NCBI GenBank assembly: GCA_937894565.1
Contig: CALBHK010000320.1
Location: 1-17,527, forward strand
Direction: 5' to 3'
DNA length: 17,527 nucleotides
From: an uncultured Chlamydiae bacterium
GTDB lineage: Bacteria; Chlamydiota; Chlamydiia; Chlamydiales; CALBHK01
Numbering within the stretch: the first letter of the stretch is position 1; each line of letters starts with the position of its first letter. The notes under the pieces are model-generated. The model saw only the letters and a program-made list of their open reading frames with translations. It had not been told where the DNA came from and did no database searches. Made by a program: the position numbers and the translations under genes. Of this stretch, positions 1 to 7,874 are shown in pieces.

Positions 1-201
1 GTTTCGCGCGACCCGAATCCGCAGGGAATGATTGATGCCTGCATTGCGCTCCATCCGATTGGGCGCGTTGGTCAATCCGAAGAGATTGCCGAGGCGATTG
101 CTTTCCTGCTCAGCGATAGCGCATCATTCGTCAACGGCGTCGCGTTCGATGTGGACGGCGGCTTGACGGCATTGATTGGCGGCGCACCGAAAGAAACGTA
201 A
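1..201 (+). CDS. Short-chain dehydrogenase/reductase, C-terminal fragment (non-phage)
   Basis: Frame 1 is open from the first base to a TAA at 199-201 and encodes 66 residues. They contain HPIGRVGQSEEIAEAIAFLL and, near the end, FVNGVAFDVDGG, the usual C-terminal signature of classical SDR enzymes (the PxGR segment, the helix EEIA..v.FL.S, then the G....vDGG strand). SDRs are cytosolic NAD(P)-dependent oxidoreductases. The Rossmann glycine motif and the Ser-Tyr-Lys catalytic residues would lie upstream, outside the window, so the substrate cannot be judged. The segment is visibly GC-richer than the rest of the window and runs opposite to all the phage genes. I infer that it comes from a different genome, joined to the phage by assembly or library chimerism. 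Confidence 0.85.
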   Translation, partial: VSRDPNPQGMIDACIALHPIGRVGQSEEIAEAIAFLLSDSASFVNGVAFDVDGGLTALIGGAPKET

Positions 202-224
202 TTTCCGAGAACGAACTATGGACA

Positions 225-659
225 TCATCTTTCATTTCCCACCAGATTTGCTGAGTCTTTTAGTAGATACCATACCAAAACTTTGCGAGGACATGCCCAT
301 TTACGAAAGGCAGTGTAGTTTGTGGCGTTTGTTTCAAAAACCTGGCCGGTTATCTTGGTGTTACGGTTGGTAACCACCTTTGTATTTCGGCTGATTTCGA
401 TTTCCGTTTTCTCAGGCTTAGGTTTCTCCGCTTTACAGTAAATCGAATGAATCTTATCCTCATCGGAATCGGTCAGCGCTTTACGGTCAGCCCATTCCGA
501 AGCGTCCGTTTCGTCGGTGAGCGGGAATCCGATGTTTGTGTAGAGAATCTCTTCAATTTCTCCGACATTTACTACGGGAGCACATAAGCTCCACGATCCA
601 GCTGGTAGTGGATCAGCGCAGGTAGTTGGACATGTGATTGTTGTGCAAGCTGTTGCCAT
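225..659 (-). CDS. Minor tail/structural protein, paralogue of the upstream gene, 3' truncated
   Basis: The reading frame gives 144 residues from an ATG at 659. It aligns by eye along most of its length with the 180-residue product of the gene just upstream: WSLCAPVVNVGEIEEILYTN matches FSICAPSVSNGQITDLFISK, then DASEWADRKAL matches DADEWASRVVL, and NATNYTAFRKWACPRKVLVWY matches NESNYSLIRYFEKFPKATCWY. After that WY (about base 267) the similarity stops and only about 14 residues follow before the stop at 225. In the paralogue another 50 or so residues follow. I infer that the true C-terminus was lost at the junction with foreign DNA. The N-terminus is Cys- and Thr-rich (MATACTTITCPTTC). The exact role is unknown; the position after the tail-tip genes suggests a minor virion protein. 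Confidence 0.6.
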   Translation of the reverse strand: MATACTTITCPTTCADPLPAGSWSLCAPVVNVGEIEEILYTNIGFPLTDETDASEWADRKALTDSDEDKIHSIYCKAEKPKPEKTEIEISRNTKVVTNRNTKITGQVFETNATNYTAFRKWACPRKVLVWYLLKDSANLVGNER

Positions 660-741
660 TTCAAATAATGTTAGTTAATAATTGACGGAACAAAATTCAG
701 CCAATAAAAAAACTATTGCTACCTCAATTTGAAGGAAAAAA
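660..741 (-). promoter_or_regulatory. 82-bp gap between the two paralogous tail genes, carrying the 18-base repeat
   Basis: This gap separates two genes in an otherwise almost gap-free operon. On the minus strand it begins, 3 bases after the upstream stop, with TTTTCCTTCAAATTGAGG (plus 722-739), which recurs exactly at 13286-13303. An imperfect AT-rich hairpin follows (AGCAATA, a T-rich loop, TATTGGCT with one bulged G). I could not find a convincing Bacteroidota promoter (TTG at -33, TAnnTTTG at -7). A regulatory site or internal promoter is an inference from the repeat and its placement. Confidence 0.35.
722..739 (-). repeat. 18-base repeat, copy 1
   Basis: On the minus strand the sequence is TTTTCCTTCAAATTGAGG, identical over 18 bases to 13286-13303. 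Its core CCT-t-CAA-a-TTG-AGG is a near-palindrome with one unpaired T, as a dimeric DNA-binding protein might recognise. It lies immediately after the stop codon of the 180-residue gene. Confidence 0.6.
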
Positions 742-1284
742 CTAGATCATGGAATTTGACCTACAAGGATGAAGCGCGGACGTGAATGTGATAGTGCCCT
801 CCACGGTTTCAACCTCAAGAATATTTTCTGGAATAATGCTGTTGAAAACAACCTCACAATCCATTCCGGAGTTTCCACCGAAACACTTTCCGCCACCGGT
901 TCCGTACCAACAAGTTGCTTTTGGAAACTTCTCAAAGTACCGGATCAAAGAATAGTTCGATTCATTAACCTCATGTATTTTGAATGCGAACTGGTGTGTT
1001 TTGTTTGAGTACTGCGATACCCCGAACGCTCCGGTTGATGTATTTTGAGTAGGAACCGCTTTACTACCAATGCCTTTTAAATTCAACAGTGCACCAGGTA
1101 TGTTTCCAGACAAAACAACCCTTGACGCCCATTCATCAGCATCTTCGACGTCAATAAATGGATGTCCTTGTTTTGAAATAAACAAATCGGTTATTTGCCC
1201 GTTTGAAACACTTGGAGCGCATATGCTGAACGATATATCCGGGAGCGCATCGCAGCTGGCGCATTTATAGTCGTTACAATTCAT
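742..1284 (-). CDS. Cys-rich minor tail/structural protein (180 aa)
   Basis: The ATG at 1284 overlaps the stop of the preceding gene by one base (TAATG), so the two are translationally linked. The 180-residue protein opens with a cysteine cluster (MNCNDYKCASC) followed by FSICAPSVSNGQITDLF, DADEWASR, NESNYSLIRYFEKFP and CWYGTGGGKCFGGNSG, and ends with a TFTSALHP-type strand. It lacks a signal peptide or membrane segment and looks mostly beta-stranded. It is a clear paralogue of the downstream 144-residue product. Its place at the distal end of the tail module suggests a tail-tip or adhesion component. A tail-tube-like fold is possible, because no other major tail protein is evident in the window. 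The exact function is not known. Confidence 0.65.
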   Translation of the reverse strand: MNCNDYKCASCDALPDISFSICAPSVSNGQITDLFISKQGHPFIDVEDADEWASRVVLSGNIPGALLNLKGIGSKAVPTQNTSTGAFGVSQYSNKTHQFAFKIHEVNESNYSLIRYFEKFPKATCWYGTGGGKCFGGNSGMDCEVVFNSIIPENILEVETVEGTITFTSALHPCRSNSMI

Positions 1285-3164
1285 TAGATAAGATCCTCCT
1301 CATCAGATGTTCCTAAGCTACAGTTAACGTTATTCATTTTGACTCTTATTTTAAAATCAGTTGCTCCGCTCATTAAGCTGGTTGGAAAAAGAATACCGTA
1401 ATATCCATCAGAATGGGCCAGAACGTAAGAATAAGTGGTCCAGGCGCCACCGTTCTTTTTGTATTGGAGTAGCGCGGATGAAAAAGGTATAACCCAACCT
1501 TGCACGAATTGATCAGAACCAACAGTTGTGACCTGAACAATGCTTGGCATCTTCTTGTAAATCTGCCAGATATCACTCACCTTCCTGAAATAGTAGAAGA
1601 AGTTATTGAAACAAACAACATCATCGTCGTTTAGAACAATGAGTTCGTTTGTGTCGCAATCCTTAACACCATCACCAGCGGCAGGCGGACTTGTTGTTAT
1701 GAACTGGTAACCAGTGCTGCAATCGGAAGCTGTGTTATAGGTGCATGGGTTGCAGCTAAATTCTTTTGCAAGGCTGCAGCATCCTGACTTCGAGAAGTTT
1801 TCATAAATCAGCATCTTTAGGTTTACCTTTTGAAAGTAATCGTTGAGAACGTTGGAAACTTCCGGAACCACCTTTTCAACAGTGAACGTGGTGAGGCCGG
1901 TTTCCTGCATGTAGTTTAAAGGCCTGGTTATCTCAATTGTGTCGTGAATAAACATAGCGGATAGAGAATCGGCAATAAACTCCGGGCATTTGGCAATTTC
2001 CAGATTTATGTTCTTCTTCCAGGATTTATACAAGGTAGTAACCTCACCTTCACCGTTTTCTTCACCCTCTTCGGTTGTTTCAGGCTCCGGTTTAAACAGC
2101 GCGGCGTCGAGGTAAAGCACGTTTTCAAAACTGAACGGAGCAAAAGGAAATCTTTCGAAATTGTAAATGACAGCATCGTTTATGTCACAATCACTATTCC
2201 ATCGTAGTTTGTAGTATTTCTGAATTTCGGAAACAGGAACTACTTTAAACACTTCCGAAAAGTACCTGTTTGCGCCATCAACGATTATGTAGTAGTATTC
2301 GCCTGGCGTGATGTTATACAGGGTGCTTTGATCTGAGTAAATAAACAGATCGGTTCCATTGGCCATGCCAGCTATTTGAATTTGAGCCTCATCGAGCTCA
2401 ACATCAAAGTCAAGTTTCTGATCAAAAGTATCGATACTTGCCTGGGCGTAGCGTATATCGAAAATGTCGCCGCCTTTGAGTTGATAAAACTCTATGGTTA
2501 AAAAGTCGAATGTGGCCGTGAAATCATAGTTGTAAATGCCTGCAGCTGTTATTGTGGCAATGAGCGTGCCGCTGGTTGTACCGTTGTAAATTTTTATGGC
2601 GAAAGAACTTCCGACCGACCGGATAAACCGATCGATAATCATTTTAAAAGAATACTTCTGTGATGTGGCGCCAATTGGAAATTGGAGCGGTATTTTAAAG
2701 TTAGCAACAGAAGACGTGTAAAATGGATCCAGGTTTGAAATGTTTGAAAGCCCGCGGCACGTGATTTCACAAAACGGAACATCGGCAACGCCTGAAGGAG
2801 GATTAACGCCATCGTCATAAACGGCACCCATCGTGTAGGTAAAATCCTCGTAAAAAAGCTCCGATGCCACCTTTCCGAAGTTCGCGGCTGACTGTGGAAT
2901 AACATTGTATAAATTTCTTGGCGTCCAGATGGGACCATCCGGGCCATAAGACAAAACCATGCCGTAATCGTTGCAAACGTTGCGAAGTATGAACTTTGTC
3001 GGAGCCGCGAGCGTTGATGTTCTTCGCATCTGAAAGCTGGGAAGTCCGTTAGTTGGAAAGCACAGATCAACCTGCTTCGAGTTATTCGAATGGATATTGA
3101 ATCGATGCTGATCGAAAATGTTGTTGTAAAACCGAATTGGCAATATTGGTTCTGAAACTATCAT
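1284..3164 (-). CDS. Large tail-tip/baseplate protein (626 aa), function not recognised
   Basis: The ATG at 3164 overlaps the upstream stop by four bases (ATGA). The 626 residues look largely beta-stranded. A strongly acidic linker lies at about residues 358-374 (EPETTEEGEENGEGE). A cysteine cluster follows at about 456-476 (CCSLAKEFSCNPC...DC), and the last 120 residues (QGWVIPFSSALLQYKKNGG and onward) resemble a beta-sandwich or Ig-like domain. The gene lies second after the tape measure, where siphoviruses encode distal tail, hub and receptor-binding proteins. I infer a virion tail-tip protein, with the acidic linker separating an N-terminal assembly part from a C-terminal, possibly host-facing part. 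I recognise no enzymatic motif. Confidence 0.65.
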   Translation of the reverse strand: MIVSEPILPIRFYNNIFDQHRFNIHSNNSKQVDLCFPTNGLPSFQMRRTSTLAAPTKFILRNVCNDYGMVLSYGPDGPIWTPRNLYNVIPQSAANFGKVASELFYEDFTYTMGAVYDDGVNPPSGVADVPFCEITCRGLSNISNLDPFYTSSVANFKIPLQFPIGATSQKYSFKMIIDRFIRSVGSSFAIKIYNGTTSGTLIATITAAGIYNYDFTATFDFLTIEFYQLKGGDIFDIRYAQASIDTFDQKLDFDVELDEAQIQIAGMANGTDLFIYSDQSTLYNITPGEYYYIIVDGANRYFSEVFKVVPVSEIQKYYKLRWNSDCDINDAVIYNFERFPFAPFSFENVLYLDAALFKPEPETTEEGEENGEGEVTTLYKSWKKNINLEIAKCPEFIADSLSAMFIHDTIEITRPLNYMQETGLTTFTVEKVVPEVSNVLNDYFQKVNLKMLIYENFSKSGCCSLAKEFSCNPCTYNTASDCSTGYQFITTSPPAAGDGVKDCDTNELIVLNDDDVVCFNNFFYYFRKVSDIWQIYKKMPSIVQVTTVGSDQFVQGWVIPFSSALLQYKKNGGAWTTYSYVLAHSDGYYGILFPTSLMSGATDFKIRVKMNNVNCSLGTSDEEDLI

Positions 3165-4714
3165 TTGTGCTTCACTTTAAATGTTATAATGTCTTTTGAC
3201 AGGTTTTTTTCAGACTGCATGATGATACCATCACCGAGCTCTGTTCTGACTAGTGATTCGTGTGGCTTGAAACTGTCGCCGCAGCAATCCTTGACAATAA
3301 TTTTTTCCTGTTCTTTTTTGTAAACTTTGCTAAAGAACGTTTCTGAGTTTCCGTTCATGGTTCCCTCTTTGAACGGCCGGTTGTGCCGGTGCAAATCCAA
3401 ATGAAGATTGGCGACACTAAGGCGAGCATTTTCGAGCGAAGCAGTGGTCAGGTAACCAACAGCGCTACGCACTTTGAACGGCCCTGTTCTTGGCAGTGTG
3501 TATGAGCTGAGATAAACATCGAATAAAACGAATCCGTTGTCATTCATGCCTTCCTCGCCGGTTGAGCACCTTGTATAGATGTCGCGCGGATCGGTGCATG
3601 TATTCTCGTCGCCGCGGTTTTTTGTTTCCTGGTTTGAGCAGTTAGGGTATATGATTGGTTTTCCAACCCAGTCGGGCCTGGAATGGTTTGTGAATTTCCA
3701 AAGCTCCGATGAAGGATAGTCGTCTTTGTTGATTTTGAATTTCCGCTTAAACTTGTTCATCGGCGCGTTTGTAGCGGTAACTGAGTTGTAGTTAACCTCC
3801 TTTTCAAACCAGGAATAATGCTCCCATCTGATGTATAACTGAGATTCGAGAACCCAATACACGTTGAAGACTTCTCGCATCATTCTTTCGATGTAGGCGA
3901 AAGTAAAATCCCACTTTGTTGATGGGTTGCTTGCTGTAGGGTTAAGTGTATCTGAAAGCGTGCCGATCATGATGAAGTAAGGATTGTGTGTAGGGTTCAC
4001 GTAATTGTTTATCAGCGTTAACGGGGTGCCGTCGTCATGCTGACCTTCTGTTAAATAAGAAATTGTGCTGTAAAAAAACCCATCAACGTGATCCTTATCT
4101 TTTTGCCAGTTAAAGAAGTCTGAAACTGGGTAAACCGCGTAGGCTCTTTTTTGGTCATCGTAACCCCTGCAAAACATTTTTGAAAGAGTTAACTTAACAA
4201 TGTCAATCAGGTCAGCTGCAATAAATAAAAACCCATCACTTGGGCTTAGCTCCACGTTTCCTGTAATTCCGGCTAAACCATTGTCGAAAATATAGTTTGA
4301 CTTTAAATTCCGGTTTTTTTCGATGCAGTCGTAAATGGATGATGATTGAACGTCTATTTCGCAAATACAAGTATCCAAATCAAACTCAATGTTGTTGGCC
4401 GAAAAATAACCCATGAATTCAAACGTCCACTTGTTATCAGAACAAAGCCTGAAAATCTCAACCCAGTACTTGGCGCAATTATCAATGTTGTCGTAGAAAT
4501 ACTGCATGTCTTCCTTGCCACACTTGAGTTTTGACTTCAACTCCTTTTTATACCAAATCTGATCGTCAACCTGAGTTTCAACCAAAATAACATCTGTGTT
4601 TGTAATTACTTTAAGGTTTCTCAGATAAGTTGATCGAGTGTATTCATAATACAAATAAGGGTCCCCAACGGGGTCCACATACGCTTGCTTTATGACGTAT
4701 TTTAATTCAGACAT
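3161..4714 (-). CDS. Tail protein downstream of the tape measure (517 aa), probable distal tail/hub
   Basis: The ATG at 4714 lies inside the end of the tape measure gene (8-base overlap) and the stop overlaps the next gene by four bases. The 517-residue protein is rich in Tyr, Trp, Asn and Asp, as virion proteins often are. It carries scattered cysteines, including a CICEID strand (residues 112-117), CSNQETKNRGDENTC (about 355) and a CC pair (about 476). The segment FTFAYIERMMREVFNVYW (about 277) is helical. In siphoviruses the first gene after the tape measure usually encodes the distal tail protein or the hub that caps the tube. The call rests on that position; no family signature is recognisable by eye. 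Confidence 0.65.
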   Translation of the reverse strand: MSELKYVIKQAYVDPVGDPYLYYEYTRSTYLRNLKVITNTDVILVETQVDDQIWYKKELKSKLKCGKEDMQYFYDNIDNCAKYWVEIFRLCSDNKWTFEFMGYFSANNIEFDLDTCICEIDVQSSSIYDCIEKNRNLKSNYIFDNGLAGITGNVELSPSDGFLFIAADLIDIVKLTLSKMFCRGYDDQKRAYAVYPVSDFFNWQKDKDHVDGFFYSTISYLTEGQHDDGTPLTLINNYVNPTHNPYFIMIGTLSDTLNPTASNPSTKWDFTFAYIERMMREVFNVYWVLESQLYIRWEHYSWFEKEVNYNSVTATNAPMNKFKRKFKINKDDYPSSELWKFTNHSRPDWVGKPIIYPNCSNQETKNRGDENTCTDPRDIYTRCSTGEEGMNDNGFVLFDVYLSSYTLPRTGPFKVRSAVGYLTTASLENARLSVANLHLDLHRHNRPFKEGTMNGNSETFFSKVYKKEQEKIIVKDCCGDSFKPHESLVRTELGDGIIMQSEKNLSKDIITFKVKHK

Positions 4715-7670
4715 TTCCTTTGCGTATTATCAATTTATGTGAACCTTTTTCTTTCACCAGGTTGCCGCGGTGATCAATGTAAACCTTCTCGCCATTTTGT
4801 TTGATCAGTTGATCGAAACGGCCGCTATAGTCAATTTCATTGTTTTGCATAACGATCACTCGCTCCTGTTCTGAAATAGCGTTTTTCTTACTCTTCAATC
4901 CGGCTGCAAAATCCGGAATAAGAGAAATTCCGGTGTTCTTCAACAGCGTATCAATGCCACGCGAAACAAGCACGCTATCCTTTTCACGAATTCCTTTAAA
5001 AAGATCGTAATTGTCGGCAGTCTCCTTCGCTGTCATAACGCTCTCACCTCTTGATAGTTTAGCGTTGATTGAATCGGACGTGCTGGTTCCGGGGCCCTGC
5101 AAGTCAATAACCCCTTCCTTGAATCCGGGTGCCTCCTGTGCGTCGATCTGGGCAATGGCATTAGCCTTTTGAATCGCAAAGGCAGTAAACATAGCGGCCA
5201 CAGCTATAGTTGCTGAAATTCCAGTTGGGTCAATCTTAGTTAAACCAGCATAGATTTGAGTTGCTGCCGTGATCATGTTTGATGCCTGGGCGATACCATC
5301 AGCAGCTACGCCTAGTTTTGCGATTTTATTTTTTTCCTCAAAGGCCTGAGCTTGCCTTGCAAGATCTTCCTGGCGGAGCCTTTCCTCTTCCTCGAGCTGC
5401 TTTCTTATTCCGTCTGAATTATTGGCCCGCCCCTCTTCGTTAAGCTGTAACTCCTTATCGAGTTGAGATTCAAGGTCGCTGATGTTCTCTTCGCGGGCGT
5501 CAATAGCTTCCTGGTTGGCCTTAATCTGAGCGTCGATCATGCGCTGCTGGCTGGCGATGATTTCATCGGCCAATCCATTTACCGCATTACCAACGGTGAA
5601 AACGCCATTTAGTTCCTGCTGAGTTATTCCAAGAATACCGGCCAATGTAATTGGCTTTGCTTCTGAAAGTTTCCTTTTGGCATCTTCGATTTTTTGTGTG
5701 AGGTCGTTAATCTGGTTGGCCGCGTTCGTTTGGATTTTGTCGTTTTCAAGCGCAAAACCTTCCTCAATCAGGCTGATCTCATCAATTATCTGCTGTTTAC
5801 GAACATCCTTGTTTTCTTCGTTGGAAGCCTCCAAAACAACCAACTCGTTATTCAAACCGGCAATTTGAGCATCGCGTCTTTGCGCTATTTCCTGCTGTTG
5901 CAAAAGCAAGCGTTGTTCAGCGTATTGCTTTTGAACCTCGGCAACCTTTTGCTGCTTAATCGTCTCAAAATCTACATCGCTCACGTCTTTCGGCTTAGCG
6001 GTAAGGCCAATAGAGGAAACGGCGTTTTGCTCCGCCAAACTCAGGTTTTCAAGCGTTTTCTCGGCAGCATCTACCTTCACCTGCATCAACTTGTTCTGTT
6101 CGTCAATTTCCAGTTTAAGTATTTCTGCGGATGCCTTTTGTCTGATTGCTGTTTTTAAGGCTGCAAACTGCTGTTCCTGTTCAGCCGACACGGTGAAATT
6201 CTTGTCGGTGAGCTTGCCTTTTTCAATCAATTGCTTTCTGAGTTCACCGAGCTCTTGCAAGTCAAAGTCTTTTTGCCTTTCTAGTTTTTCAATTGGGCTA
6301 AGGTTTTCTAGCTCTGCCTGTTGAACACGCTTACCGAGGCCAATGATGAAGTCTGCCAGTTCTTTTTCATTTTGCTTGCGCTGGTCAGCGTACTTTTTTA
6401 TGATGGCCGCTTTCTCGGCTTGATATTGCCCGGAAAGCGCGTTTAACAAAGCGTTTTGGTTTGACTCTCGCTCCGCTGCGTCGGTGTAAATAAGAGCTAA
6501 TTGCTGTTTAATTGAATCAGCTTCCTTTACTCCTTTAATACGTAACTGCTCCAGCTCGCGGGCCTGTGAATCCTTAATGGTTGCGGCCTGAGCTTCGAGG
6601 ATTTTAAAAGCCAGGTCTTTATCCTGTTGGGCCTTTTCTCTTTTCAACTTTTCCTGCCTAACTAGTGATTCATCGAGAATGGATTCGTATTGTCCCTCAA
6701 AATCTTTAAGCTGCTTTAACTGATCATCGTTCAGCTCTCCCTGTATAGCTTCGAGTTTGTAAAGTGCGTCTATACGTTCTCCGATCGCTTTTTTTAATAT
6801 GGCCGTTTTCTTGTTTTCAACTGCGTCGGTATTTTTACCGGCAGCCTCCGCCAGCGCAATTTCAAGGTCAATCTGTGCTTTCAGCTTCGCTATATACAGG
6901 TCAGAGTCCTGGAGAAGTTTAGCATACCTTTCTTCCTCTGTATCACCAAAAAGATTTAGTTTATCGGCCAAAAATGCAAAGCCGGCGCCTACCGCCGTCA
7001 CCACTGTTAAAAAGGCTCCCAAAGGATTAGCCTTGATTAAACTGAAAATACCTGTGATGCCCAGCTTTATCTCAGTCAGCCTGTCGCCAAGCCCGCCGAG
7101 CTCCTGGGCAACCGATGCAATGGCATTCAGAGACTGTAATTTTAACAAAGTCTGCTCGAAATCCTTTGACTTCTCGCCGGCCAGAACCTCCAGCGCTATA
7201 ATTCCCTCAAATCCTTTTGATACAACTCCTATTGAGCTACCGGCTGCCCGGGCCAGATTCTCTCCCAGGTTACCATTTAGGGCCTGAACCGCCTTGTTTA
7301 TGTCCTGCAATTCATCTTTCAGCCTTCCGGCTTTAGCCAGGTTATCGGCAAAGGCCTTGGTGCCCGCGCCAGCTTTATAGGCTTCTGATGTGTAAAACTT
7401 GATCTCCTGCTTCAATTGCTTGATCGCGTTGGCAGTGTTACCCATCTTGTTTACCTCCTGAGACATCTTACCGGTCTGCTTAATGCCGTTGTCAATCTCC
7501 TGGGTAAACTTATCCACCTCAGACGTTGCCTTTGAAAAGGCTGCCTTTGAATCGTTTTCAAATGACTTTGTCTCCGCGGTCAATGTATCAAGTGTTCTGC
7601 TAGCCTCAGCCACGCCGACGATAAAACCACTACTGTCTGTTACGAGATCAAATCCTACTTGGAAGCCCAT
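4707..7670 (-). CDS. Tail tape measure protein (987 aa)
   Basis: This is the longest gene in the window. The N-terminal 200 residues are helical and rich in Lys, Glu and Ala. A hydrophobic segment follows at about residues 207-238 (LIKANPLGAFLTVVTAVGAG), then a very long coiled-coil region with heptad-like Glu/Lys/Gln/Leu runs at about 245-770, and a second hydrophobic segment at about 805-840. Near residues 855-875 comes GPGTSTSDSINAKLSRGES, a sequence type common in the C-terminal part of tape measure proteins. These proteins fill the tail tube and set its length. At roughly 0.15 nm per residue this predicts a tail of about 150 nm, an inference from the family. The start overlaps the upstream chaperone frame by 23 bases, as usual for a chaperone-tape measure junction. 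Confidence 0.92.
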   Translation of the reverse strand: MGFQVGFDLVTDSSGFIVGVAEASRTLDTLTAETKSFENDSKAAFSKATSEVDKFTQEIDNGIKQTGKMSQEVNKMGNTANAIKQLKQEIKFYTSEAYKAGAGTKAFADNLAKAGRLKDELQDINKAVQALNGNLGENLARAAGSSIGVVSKGFEGIIALEVLAGEKSKDFEQTLLKLQSLNAIASVAQELGGLGDRLTEIKLGITGIFSLIKANPLGAFLTVVTAVGAGFAFLADKLNLFGDTEEERYAKLLQDSDLYIAKLKAQIDLEIALAEAAGKNTDAVENKKTAILKKAIGERIDALYKLEAIQGELNDDQLKQLKDFEGQYESILDESLVRQEKLKREKAQQDKDLAFKILEAQAATIKDSQARELEQLRIKGVKEADSIKQQLALIYTDAAERESNQNALLNALSGQYQAEKAAIIKKYADQRKQNEKELADFIIGLGKRVQQAELENLSPIEKLERQKDFDLQELGELRKQLIEKGKLTDKNFTVSAEQEQQFAALKTAIRQKASAEILKLEIDEQNKLMQVKVDAAEKTLENLSLAEQNAVSSIGLTAKPKDVSDVDFETIKQQKVAEVQKQYAEQRLLLQQQEIAQRRDAQIAGLNNELVVLEASNEENKDVRKQQIIDEISLIEEGFALENDKIQTNAANQINDLTQKIEDAKRKLSEAKPITLAGILGITQQELNGVFTVGNAVNGLADEIIASQQRMIDAQIKANQEAIDAREENISDLESQLDKELQLNEEGRANNSDGIRKQLEEEERLRQEDLARQAQAFEEKNKIAKLGVAADGIAQASNMITAATQIYAGLTKIDPTGISATIAVAAMFTAFAIQKANAIAQIDAQEAPGFKEGVIDLQGPGTSTSDSINAKLSRGESVMTAKETADNYDLFKGIREKDSVLVSRGIDTLLKNTGISLIPDFAAGLKSKKNAISEQERVIVMQNNEIDYSGRFDQLIKQNGEKVYIDHRGNLVKEKGSHKLIIRKGNV

Positions 7671-7848
7671 TTTTATTTTTTAACTGTTCGATTCGCTGTT
7701 CCATTCTTTCCTTGAACAAATTCAGCTTTATAAAAAATTCTTCAATCGGCAGGCGCATAAGCTCCGCCTCTTCTGTTGCCCTAACCCGACCATTGCTGTC
7801 CTCGGTCATAACTGTGAGAAGCTCGGACCATTTCAGCTCAATTTCCAT
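7648..7848 (-). CDS. Tail assembly chaperone, downstream (T-like) part reached by -1 frameshift
   Basis: The ATG-initiated part is 66 residues, ending LPIEEFFIKLNLFKERMEQR... with a charged helical C-terminus. Its frame is already open further upstream without a stop back to the slippery heptamer at 7980-7986 in the preceding gene. A -1 shift there would give a fusion of 135 residues from the upstream gene plus 110 residues of this frame, 245 in total. In lambda, HK97 and many other long-tailed phages the gene just before the tape measure is expressed this way (gpG and gpGT), and the fusion recruits tail-tube subunits to the tape measure. Independent translation from the ATG at 7848 remains possible, since it starts 26 bases after the upstream stop. 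Confidence 0.7.
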   Translation of the reverse strand: MEIELKWSELLTVMTEDSNGRVRATEEAELMRLPIEEFFIKLNLFKERMEQRIEQLKNKNGLPSRI

Positions 7849-7874
7849 TTGCTGTTGAGCAATGTACTTGGGCG

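Noticed and set aside
176..373. Plus-strand 65-codon frame across the left junction
   Set aside because: It starts inside the dehydrogenase gene in another frame and ends antisense to the phage tail gene; at most the part from 218 to about 270 may be a real gene start from the non-phage DNA.
685..715. Intrinsic terminator in the gap before the last tail gene
   Set aside because: The stem is AT-rich, has a bulge, carries its T tract in the loop and has none after it.
660..741. Bacteroidota-type promoter upstream of the 144-residue gene
   Set aside because: TTG and TATTTG elements exist, but spacing and the TAnnTTTG consensus do not fit, and the best -7-like element almost touches the ATG.
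5694..6158. Long plus-strand frame (154 codons) opposite the tape measure
   Set aside because: Antisense to repetitive coiled-coil codons, with a leucine/valine/phenylalanine-rich product typical of complement reading; no domain is recognisable.
6799..7287. Plus-strand frame of 162 codons opposite the tape measure
   Set aside because: Ser/Ala/Pro-rich shadow of the Glu/Lys/Gly-rich tape measure; no start context or family signature.
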